A stretch of 6,586 bases of DNA from an uncultured Pseudomonadota bacterium (GTDB taxonomy: Bacteria; Myxococcota_A; UBA9042; CAIXZC01). Under the pieces are notes generated by a model, which saw only the letters and a list, made by a program, of their open reading frames with translations, searched no databases and had not been told where the DNA came from. The DNA lies in the NCBI GenBank assembly GCA_937884235.1, contig CALGBT010000935.1:1-6586 (forward strand), in the 5' to 3' direction. This document shows, one piece after another, positions 1-5,989 of the stretch. A program made the translations under genes and the position numbers. The first letter of the stretch is position 1. Each line of letters opens with the position of its first letter.

Positions 1-1
1 C

Positions 2-121
2 GATACCTCCGACTGTTGCCCGTATATGTGCAAGGGCAAGGGCTGTGGGACGCTGTGCGCTAGCGACAACGACTGCTGCGACGGCTTCTACTGCGAGCAG
101 AACCAGTGCAAGTCCAAGGGC
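2..121 (+). repeat. C-terminal remnant of a further Cys-rich repeat (unit 0)
   Basis: These 40 residues align with the last quarter of the downstream units: CCPYMC, then single cysteines at the usual spacing, then DCCDGFYC and a final cysteine. All nine cysteines expected for positions 22-30 of the unit are present. The array therefore continues upstream of the window and its total repeat number is unknown. Confidence 0.9.
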
Positions 122-3100
122 GACCAAGGCCAGACCTGCATGGGTAACGACGAGTGCTCCACCGGCTTCTGTGTCGACGGCTACTGCTGCGACACTGCCT
201 GTGACCAACTCTGCGAGGGCTGCGGCATTGAGAACAAGCAGGGTACCTGCTCCTTCCATACCAACAACACCGACCCAGAGAACAGTTGCCTCGAATGTGA
301 GGTCTGTAACGGTTCCGGTGGTTGTGTCGCGGCGGCTGTGGGTACTGACCCGGCCAACGACTGCGTCCAGCAATCTGCCAGTACTTGCACCTACGATGGA
401 CTTTGTGATGGCGCCAGTGCTTGCCGGGTCTGGACCGCGGGGACACCATGCACCAGCCAGGTGTGCTCCGACTACACCCTCTTCATTGCTGATGAGTGCA
501 ATGGCGACGTTGACAACCCGGAATGTAACGATGCCGGGACTGTGTCCTGCTGTCCGTACAAGTGCAATGGCACGGGTACTCTCTGCCGCGAATCTTGCGT
601 CAACAATGGCCAGTGTTGTAGCGACGCCTACTGCGATGATTCAGGGTCGTGCACTGCGAAGCTGGACAACGGCACTGGTTGCGAGGGTCCCGATTCCTGC
701 CTCTCCGGCTTCTGTGTCGATGGCTTCTGCTGCAACGTGGCCTGCGACGGAGAATGCGCTGCCTGCGACATCAATGGCAGTGAGGGTACCTGTACCAACC
801 ACGCCAACAACAACGACGAGGAACTCGAGTGTGGCAAGTGCCGAACCTGCAACGGTGCCGGTGCCTGCAAGAACGTTGCCCTTGGTGCCGACCCGAAGGA
901 AGACTGCGCACAACAGTCGCAGTCCTCTTGCGGTTACGACGGCACTTGCGACGGTAGCGCTCAGTGTGGCTACTGGCCGTTCACGGCCGAGTGTGCAGAT
1001 GCTGAGTGTGGTGGCAGCACCTTCTTCCCCGCTGACTACTGCAGCGGCGACGGTGTTTGCTCCGAGTCAGGCTCCATCTCGTGCTGTCCTTACAAGTGCA
1101 ACGGGGCCGGCTCTAACTGCCGCAATTCCTGCGCCGAGCACACCGATTGCTGTGCTGATTCCTACTGCCTCGGCTCTGCTTGCGTGGCTCGAAAGGACAA
1201 TGGGCAGACTTGCTCCATTGACGACGAGTGCTCCAGCAGCAAGTGTGTTGACGGCTACTGCTGTGACACCTGGTGTGCGGGTGCCTGCCAGGCCTGCAAT
1301 GTGGCTGGCGTCGAAGGTGAATGTACCGAACACGCTCCGACCACCGACCCGGAAGGGGAGTGCGGTCTTTGTAAGGTGTGTAACGGTACCGGTGCTTGCG
1401 TGAACGTCCCCAACGGTGCGGACCCCCTCGATGAATGTACCCAGGCGCTGGTTTCGACCTGCGGCTATGACGGTTCTTGCGATGGTGGTGGTGCGTGCCG
1501 CTATTGGGATGCTTCCACTGTCTGCCTTGACCAAAGCTGCGCCGGCTCGACTGAGCAGGATACCAGCTATTGCAATGGCACTGGAACTTGTGTCGGTGGT
1601 GATACCACCAACTGCTGTCCCTTTGGTTGTTCGGGCAACGAGTGTCGCACCGAGTGCTCCAGTAACACGCACTGTTGCTCCGGCACGTTCTGCATCAACG
1701 GCGAGTGCAAGTCGACGTTGCCGGATGGCTCGGCCTGCTCTGCTGCGGGGCAATGTGCCAGCGGCTTCTGCGTGGATGGATACTGCTGTAACACGGTGTG
1801 TGCCGGTGAGTGCGCGGCCTGTAATGTGGCCGGCGCTCTAGGTGTGTGTACGCAGCATTCACCCAATACTGACCCGGACAACGAATGTGCAACCTGCCTC
1901 GTCTGCAATGGCAGCGGGGCGTGCGTCAACGTTGCCAACGGTCAGGACCCACTTGAGGACTGTCTCGAGCAGGCCCCCTGCAACCAGGATGGCTATTGCG
2001 ACGGCGGCGGCTCTTGCCGGGTCTGGAACGAATCCACTGAGTGCAATGCGCAGACCTGCTCTGGCTCGACCCTTTACCTCTCCGACTACTGCGATGGAAC
2101 GGGTAATTGCACCGACTCGGGGACGACGCCATGTACTCCCTACAAGTGTTCCGGGAATGGCTGCGCCAGCAACTGTGCTGATGATAATGACTGTGTGGTC
2201 GGGTACTACTGCTCGGCCTCAGAGTGCATCGCCAAGAAGACCAATGGCGATGCCTGCGGTAATAACGCTCAGTGCCTCTCCGGGCACTGTGTTGACGGTG
2301 TCTGCTGTGACACTTCCTGCACCGGTCTCTGCCGAGCCTGTGACGTTGCTGGCTTCGCTGGAACGTGCAGCTACCACGGCAACAATACTGACCCGGGTGG
2401 GGAGTGTGAAACCTGTTGGGCCTGCAATGGTGCCGGTGCTTGCAAGACCGTTACCAACGGGCAGGATCCCAAGGCAGAATGTGACCAGAGTACACCGGCG
2501 TTGTGCGGTACCGACGGTACCTGCGACGGAACGGGTGCATGCCGCTTCTGGTCGCTGGGTACCGAGTGTGGTGACCAGTCCTGCAGCGGAACGCAGCTGG
2601 CACCAATCGATTACTGCAACGGTGCCGGTGCCTGTGTTGACACGCCGGCAGCCTCGTGTTGCCCCTACAAGTGCAGCTCAACCTCGTGCAAGACCAGTTG
2701 CTCAGTTGATGCTGACTGCTGTGGCGACGCTTACTGCAACGGCTCGGCCTGCGTGGCCAAGTTGGCCAATGGCGAAGCCTGCTCCGGTTCCGGGCAATGT
2801 ACTTCTGGCAAATGCGTTGACGGCTACTGCTGTGACGGGTGGTGTACTGATACGTGCCAGGGCTGCAATGTTGCCGGGTCGCTGGGAGCATGCACTTCAC
2901 GACCTGAGGGCACTGACCCCGAGAATGAGTGCGCAGTTTGCCAGCAGTGCAACGGTGGCGGTGCTTGCGAGAATGTCGGCGTCGGCGAAGACCCGTTTGG
3001 TGACTGCACGCAGTCTGCGCAGGAAACATGCGGCCAGTCTGGTGCTTGTGACGGCGGCGGCAACTGTGAAGCCTGGGACCCGACAACGGTCTGCGAGGCT

Positions 3101-4969
3101 CAGAAGTGCGTTGATACTCTGGTACACCTCGCCGACTACTGTTCTGGCGACGGTCAGTGTCTTGATAGCGGGTCGGCCTCGTGCTGCCCGTACCGTTGCT
3201 CAGGCGATTCCTGTGGCTCCGCCTGCTCCACTTCAGCCAACTGCTGTGATGCATATTACTGCAGTGGCAATTCGTGCATCTCGAAGCTGGCCAATGGCGA
3301 CAGCTGCGGCAGTGCCGAGCAGTGTGCCTCAGGCTACTGCGTCGACGGTGTTTGCTGTGACACCGGGTGTAGCGGCGAGTGCAAGTCGTGCAACACTGCC
3401 GGCTTTGTGGGCAAGTGCACCTATCACGCCTACCTGTCAGACCCCGAGGACAATTGCGGGGTCTGCGCCATCTGTAACGGCTCTGGCAACTGCATCAATG
3501 CTTCCATCGGTACTGACCCGTTTGACGACTGTAGCCAGGCCAATCCGGCCACCTGCGGCCTCGACGGTTCTTGCAATGGCTCTGGAGCGTGCCGCTACTG
3601 GGATGCTTCGGTCATTTGCGCAGGGCAGAGCTGCGCTGACGAGACTCTCACGCCCACTGACTACTGCAACGGCGTTGGCAGTTGCGTTGATTCCGGCAAT
3701 GTAAGTTGCTGTCCGTACAAGTGCCTCGGCGATGCTTGCCGCACCTCCTGTACGGCGGACGTCAACTGCTGCACGACCGCACTGTGCAAGGCATCGTCGG
3801 CCTGCCAGGCCTGCTCCAATGCCTCACCGTGCCCTACCAGCGGGACCCAGAGTGGGGCCAACTGGTGCTGTGACGGTGACTCGTGCAACGAGATCATCGA
3901 GCTCACTGACCCGACCTCGTGGCTGGTGCCCACTAACGCATCCAGCTACTACAAGGGCTCGACGTATGGCGGCTCTAACCAGTTCGAGTACGCTGGTACC
4001 AGCGCCGCCTACGGTAGCTACGCACCCGACCGCGTCTATCACTTCGACACCAAGAATGACTCTGTTGGTGTCCAGTTCAAGGCCGAAGTCTGGGGTACCT
4101 TCACCACTGTGATGTACCTCAAGCGGACTGCCTGCGGCGGTGGCGGGAACAGCATCAACTATGCAACCAACAACTTCACCAAGGATGGGCTCAGCGGTGG
4201 CTCCACGTTCACCATGAATCTGGAGCCTGGTTATGACTACTATCTGTATGTCGATGGCTACGGCACGCAGAAGGGTGACTACAACCTGAACCTGACCTTC
4301 ACATCACTATGTGATAACTGCACCTGCGACAGCTCGTACGGCGAGACCACCACCAACTCCGACGAGTGCCTGGAGGATGCGGACATGTGCAACCGCTACA
4401 CGGACATCGTCCTCAGCTCGAAGCCGCAGATGCGTTACTACAACCACAACCTGGGTGGTGACCGCAACGACTTCAACCACTGGGGATCATACGCCACCTA
4501 CGATGGCGTAAGTTCCTACTATAACTGCGGCGACCACAACTGCATGACTGGACAGATTGCCAGTTGCGATAGCCCGCCGCCACGGCACGGTAGTAGTGAC
4601 AAGGTGTACCGTCTTGTGCTGACGACCCAGAGCAACGTCATCATCAGGGTTGAGCGGACGGCCGGATGGACCGGCAGTTACAACCCGCGGTTCTACATCT
4701 GGAAGGGCGATGTCTGCCCGGGCTCCTCGCATAAGCTGATCTGCCTTGGCAATGGCAACAGCTGGTTGCAGTGGGGCGATGGCGGCTGTGGGTCAACCTG
4801 CGGCTCGACACCCGGCCACCCGCCGTCGGGTTACGGATATCCGGTTCAGGGTGTTCGAACTCTGTCGGCCGGTACTTACTGGATTATCGTCGACGTCTGG
4901 CAGGGCTATGGTTCGCAGGACAGCGGCATCTCCAGCGGTGCGTACAAGCTTAGCGTAACTGCCTGGTAA
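2..4969 (+). CDS. Giant Cys-rich repeat surface/secreted protein, 5' end missing
   Basis: The reading frame is open from the left edge to TAA at 4967-4969, giving 1655 visible residues. The ATG at 26 sits inside a conserved repeat motif (CCPYMC where other units have CCPYKC), so it is not the start; the true start and any signal peptide are upstream. Counting from base 2, residues 1-40 are the tail of one repeat, 41-1270 are seven full Cys-rich repeats, 1271-1295 are a Cys-rich linker (including CC), and about 1296-1435 and 1468-1655 are two beta-rich domains resembling bacterial pre-peptidase C-terminal (PPC) domains. I count about 235 cysteines by hand. Stretches such as CVDGYCC and the CCxxxYC region resemble the Cys-rich segments often labelled Dickkopf-N-like in Myxococcota proteins. 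So many regularly spaced cysteines imply a disulfide-stabilised extracytoplasmic rod or adhesin, which is inference. No catalytic motif is evident, and the biological role is unknown. Confidence 0.93.
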   Translation, partial: DTSDCCPYMCKGKGCGTLCASDNDCCDGFYCEQNQCKSKGDQGQTCMGNDECSTGFCVDGYCCDTACDQLCEGCGIENKQGTCSFHTNNTDPENSCLECEVCNGSGGCVAAAVGTDPANDCVQQSASTCTYDGLCDGASACRVWTAGTPCTSQVCSDYTLFIADECNGDVDNPECNDAGTVSCCPYKCNGTGTLCRESCVNNGQCCSDAYCDDSGSCTAKLDNGTGCEGPDSCLSGFCVDGFCCNVACDGECAACDINGSEGTCTNHANNNDEELECGKCRTCNGAGACKNVALGADPKEDCAQQSQSSCGYDGTCDGSAQCGYWPFTAECADAECGGSTFFPADYCSGDGVCSESGSISCCPYKCNGAGSNCRNSCAEHTDCCADSYCLGSACVARKDNGQTCSIDDECSSSKCVDGYCCDTWCAGACQACNVAGVEGECTEHAPTTDPEGECGLCKVCNGTGACVNVPNGADPLDECTQALVSTCGYDGSCDGGGACRYWDASTVCLDQSCAGSTEQDTSYCNGTGTCVGGDTTNCCPFGCSGNECRTECSSNTHCCSGTFCINGECKSTLPDGSACSAAGQCASGFCVDGYCCNTVCAGECAACNVAGALGVCTQHSPNTDPDNECATCLVCNGSGACVNVANGQDPLEDCLEQAPCNQDGYCDGGGSCRVWNESTECNAQTCSGSTLYLSDYCDGTGNCTDSGTTPCTPYKCSGNGCASNCADDNDCVVGYYCSASECIAKKTNGDACGNNAQCLSGHCVDGVCCDTSCTGLCRACDVAGFAGTCSYHGNNTDPGGECETCWACNGAGACKTVTNGQDPKAECDQSTPALCGTDGTCDGTGACRFWSLGTECGDQSCSGTQLAPIDYCNGAGACVDTPAASCCPYKCSSTSCKTSCSVDADCCGDAYCNGSACVAKLANGEACSGSGQCTSGKCVDGYCCDGWCTDTCQGCNVAGSLGACTSRPEGTDPENECAVCQQCNGGGACENVGVGEDPFGDCTQSAQETCGQSGACDGGGNCEAWDPTTVCEAQKCVDTLVHLADYCSGDGQCLDSGSASCCPYRCSGDSCGSACSTSANCCDAYYCSGNSCISKLANGDSCGSAEQCASGYCVDGVCCDTGCSGECKSCNTAGFVGKCTYHAYLSDPEDNCGVCAICNGSGNCINASIGTDPFDDCSQANPATCGLDGSCNGSGACRYWDASVICAGQSCADETLTPTDYCNGVGSCVDSGNVSCCPYKCLGDACRTSCTADVNCCTTALCKASSACQACSNASPCPTSGTQSGANWCCDGDSCNEIIELTDPTSWLVPTNASSYYKGSTYGGSNQFEYAGTSAAYGSYAPDRVYHFDTKNDSVGVQFKAEVWGTFTTVMYLKRTACGGGGNSINYATNNFTKDGLSGGSTFTMNLEPGYDYYLYVDGYGTQKGDYNLNLTFTSLCDNCTCDSSYGETTTNSDECLEDADMCNRYTDIVLSSKPQMRYYNHNLGGDRNDFNHWGSYATYDGVSSYYNCGDHNCMTGQIASCDSPPPRHGSSDKVYRLVLTTQSNVIIRVERTAGWTGSYNPRFYIWKGDVCPGSSHKLICLGNGNSWLQWGDGGCGSTCGSTPGHPPSGYGYPVQGVRTLSAGTYWIIVDVWQGYGSQDSGISSGAYKLSVTAW
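122..3811 (+). repeat. Seven tandem protein repeats of about 175 residues, 30 Cys each
   Basis: Unit boundaries, set just before the first conserved Cys, are 122-664, 665-1195, 1196-1720, 1721-2239, 2240-2764, 2765-3289 and 3290-3811 (181, 177, 175, 173, 175, 175 and 174 residues). Shared landmarks in order are a CVDGxCC motif, a C-x2-C-x2-C-NG cluster, a DPxxDC-like acidic segment, a DGxC(D/N)G segment, an invariant Trp three residues after Cys 17, a YCxG segment, CCPYKC, and a final CCx4C. Units 1, 2, 3, 5, 6 and 7 each have 30 cysteines in register; unit 4 has 28. At the DNA level the units are well diverged, with mixed TGC/TGT use and changed flanking codons, so the array looks old and functionally constrained rather than freshly amplified. 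Confidence 0.93.
3887..4306 (+). other. First C-terminal beta-sandwich (PPC-like) domain of the repeat protein
   Basis: Residues about 1296-1435 are low in Cys and rich in Tyr, Thr, Ser and Gly. The order PDRVYHF (from residue 1342), a segment reading TTVMYLKRTAC, then EPGYDYYLYVDGYG and GDYNLNLTF follows the plan of bacterial pre-peptidase C-terminal domains: a 'D-x-Y-x-F' strand, a 'Y-L-x-x-x-C' strand, an 'aGxYYlxVDG' strand and a closing 'GxYxLxv' strand. Such domains are commonly found at the C-terminus of secreted or surface proteins and are thought to help binding or export. The match is from recalled pattern only, with no profile score. Confidence 0.6.
4403..4966 (+). other. Second C-terminal beta-sandwich (PPC-like) domain, Cys-bearing loops
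   Basis: Residues 1468-1655 repeat the plan of the preceding domain: SDKVYRLVLTTQSN (Asp at 1533), PRFYIWKGDVCPG, then LSAGTYWIIVDVW (from 1621) and a closing GAYKLSVTAW at the very end. It is longer than the first domain, with extra loops at the front (several Tyr, Asn and His, plus NCGDHNC) and a Gly/Cys-rich loop around 4785-4815. The linker between the two domains, about 4307-4402, carries further cysteines (CDNCTC and others). The protein ends directly after the last strand, with no LPxTG motif or hydrophobic anchor tail. Confidence 0.55.
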
Positions 4970-4981
4970 TCTGTTGCGAAG

Positions 4982-5009
4982 GACGTGGCCGGCCCGACGT
5001 GGCCGGCCC
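4982..5009 (+). repeat. Perfect 14-bp tandem direct repeat between genes 1 and 2
   Basis: GACGTGGCCGGCCC occurs twice in immediate succession (4982-4995 and 4996-5009). Each copy contains the palindrome GGCCGGCC, so this direct duplication also produces the arms of the hairpin annotated at the same place. Confidence 0.9.
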
Positions 5010-5013
5010 CGTC
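4982..5013 (+). terminator. GC-rich hairpin after the repeat-protein gene, possible terminator
   Basis: GACG at 4982-4985 pairs with CGTC at 5010-5013, and GGCCGGCC at 4987-4994 pairs with GGCCGGCC at 5001-5008, with one T/C mismatch between the two helices and a 6-base loop. The hairpin begins 12 bases after the TAA stop, a typical terminator position. Only a weak GATTTC follows, not a long T run, so it is a poor textbook intrinsic terminator; it could also protect the mRNA 3' end. Its position suggests that the downstream pair is transcribed separately. Confidence 0.5.
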
Positions 5014-5027
5014 CGATTTCAACCTCT

Positions 5028-5037
5028 AAAAAAAAAA
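5028..5037 (+). other. A10 homopolymer in the leader of the second gene
   Basis: Ten consecutive A residues lie directly before the ribosome binding site in an otherwise GC-rich region. The tract would keep the initiation region unstructured and may be prone to polymerase slippage. No convincing -35/-10 pair is visible in the 78-base gap, so the promoter of the downstream genes is not located. Confidence 0.6.
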
Positions 5038-5040
5038 GGA
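5036..5040 (+). promoter_or_regulatory. Ribosome binding site for the gene at 5048
   Basis: AAGGA lies 7 bases upstream of the ATG at 5048, good Shine-Dalgarno spacing. This supports 5048 as the start. Confidence 0.75.
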
Positions 5041-5047
5041 TGGTGAC

Positions 5048-5989
5048 ATGATTCGTTCCCTTGTCACCTTGCCTCTTCCGGGTTGCTTGCTTAGCGATGC
5101 CGGTGTCTACGCCCAGCCTCTGCGCGCGCTATTGGCTGATGTCGGCACTTCGGAGGTGTTCCTCGAAAGAGGGGAGAAGTTGCTGGGCGTTCGTAACGCG
5201 CCGCCCACCGCCAAGGCGGCCGTGGGCCTTGCCGAAGTGCGAGGCTATCGCCACGCAATTCTGGCGGTGCCCGGGGATCTGGTGGACCATCGCGCTGCGC
5301 TCAGCGTTCTCTATCCCCATCTGGAGATGCACCTGCTGCCAATTGTGCCGGGCGATGCGAAGCTGATGGCAATGGCCTGGCAAGGACTGGTGGCGGGACT
5401 GCCGACAGCTATGCCGCCGCCAGCCAACGCTGACTACCGCCTCCTCGCGCGTTCCCTGGAAGAGCATGCGCGGCGGCAGCGTCGCGGTCTCTACCCCTCG
5501 GCAGAGTGGCGTCGCTTTCTGCTGGGACTGCTCCTTGGCGGCACTCCCGTTGCCCCGACCTCTGACGACAAGGCCGGACTGGCAAAGGTCGCACTGCTGG
5601 GAGGACTTGCGGGCCCGGGGGACCTGCTTGACTACATTGAGATGTTTGGCGGCAGGGTTGTCTACGACGAGTGGCTGGAGCTGAGCAACGAGATCTTCTT
5701 TGGAGAAGAGCCCTTTGCGACTCTGGCGAACTCGCCCCTGGTTTGCGGGCTTGGTGCGCGGGAGCAGCGGGTAACCGAGATTCTGGATGAAGTGGATGCC
5801 ATCGTCCTGGTTGTTGAACCATTTTGTGCCAGCGCCCTCGAAGAGGCCTGGGTGCGCAGTGCGTTCCGTAAGCCGATTCTGGTCATCGAGGCTGATGGTC
5901 TGGGTCATCTGGATGCTACCCGCGTCATGCGGCTGGAGAATTTTGCGGCCATGGCATTTGCCCGGGCTAGGGGAGGTAGCGGGAAATGA
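5048..5989 (+). CDS. 2-hydroxyacyl-CoA dehydratase/benzoyl-CoA reductase family subunit, Cys-depleted N-half
   Basis: This 313-residue cytoplasmic protein has no signal peptide. Residues about 178-305 fit the C-terminal half of the HGD-D family (HgdB/BcrB/BcrC-like): a KVALLGGLAGPGDLLDYIE segment and GGRVVYDE, like the family's 'G-x-P...iEe.Ga.vV.dd' strand-helix; Cys233 followed by a REQRV helix; AIVLVVEPFC ending in Cys260; then RKPILVIEAD and a terminal TRVMRLENF, like the family's 'TR.eaF' ending. The N-terminal half is much weaker: residues 74-81 (VPGDLVDH) line up with VPCGDCTN of the downstream protein but contain no Cys. Only Cys13, Cys233 and Cys260 exist in the whole protein. Family members bind Fe-S clusters and carry out difficult reductions or radical dehydrations of acyl-CoA thioesters. 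Here I infer a divergent partner subunit that overlaps the next gene by ATGA. The substrate is unknown. Confidence 0.75.
   Translation: MIRSLVTLPLPGCLLSDAGVYAQPLRALLADVGTSEVFLERGEKLLGVRNAPPTAKAAVGLAEVRGYRHAILAVPGDLVDHRAALSVLYPHLEMHLLPIVPGDAKLMAMAWQGLVAGLPTAMPPPANADYRLLARSLEEHARRQRRGLYPSAEWRRFLLGLLLGGTPVAPTSDDKAGLAKVALLGGLAGPGDLLDYIEMFGGRVVYDEWLELSNEIFFGEEPFATLANSPLVCGLGAREQRVTEILDEVDAIVLVVEPFCASALEEAWVRSAFRKPILVIEADGLGHLDATRVMRLENFAAMAFARARGGSGK
5970..5976 (+). promoter_or_regulatory. Ribosome binding site for the gene at 5986
   Basis: GGGGAGG inside the end of the preceding gene sits 9 bases before ATG 5986. It supports that start and, with the 4-base ATGA overlap, translational coupling of the two subunits. 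Confidence 0.75.

Noticed and set aside
26..28. ATG as start codon of the repeat protein
   Set aside because: It lies inside the conserved CCPYxC motif of a repeat unit, and the frame is open to the window edge with upstream residues (DTSDCCPY) that fit the repeat.
304..3500. Recurring N-x-S/T glycosylation-like sequons after Cys 12 (CNGS, CNGT)
   Set aside because: The third residue varies freely among S, T, A and G between units, so the sequon looks like a by-product of the Gly-turn motif and not a conserved site.
1842..3704. 620-codon open frame on the plus strand within the repeat gene, and other long frames (45-1403, minus 1067-1753, minus 2451-3254)
   Set aside because: They overlap the repeat gene in other frames. 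High GC and the regular Cys/Gly/Asp codon pattern suppress stops in alternative frames. Their translations are low-complexity Ala/Thr/Arg/Ser-rich text without domain motifs.
122..3811. CRISPR-like or DNA-level repeat array
   Set aside because: The periodicity of about 525 bases is in the protein; the DNA copies are diverged and there are no short identical repeats with spacers.
2..4969. Multiheme cytochrome or ferredoxin-type protein because of the many cysteines, including a C-x2-C-x2-C cluster in each unit
   Set aside because: I see no CxxCH haem motif, and the fourth Cys after C-x2-C-x2-C is not at ferredoxin spacing. Frequent CC pairs and secreted-type C-terminal domains favour disulfides, though metal binding is not formally excluded.
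5013..5037. Intrinsic terminator on the minus strand using the T10 complement of the A tract
   Set aside because: Read on the minus strand, the T run comes before the hairpin, not after it, and there is no minus-strand gene to terminate.
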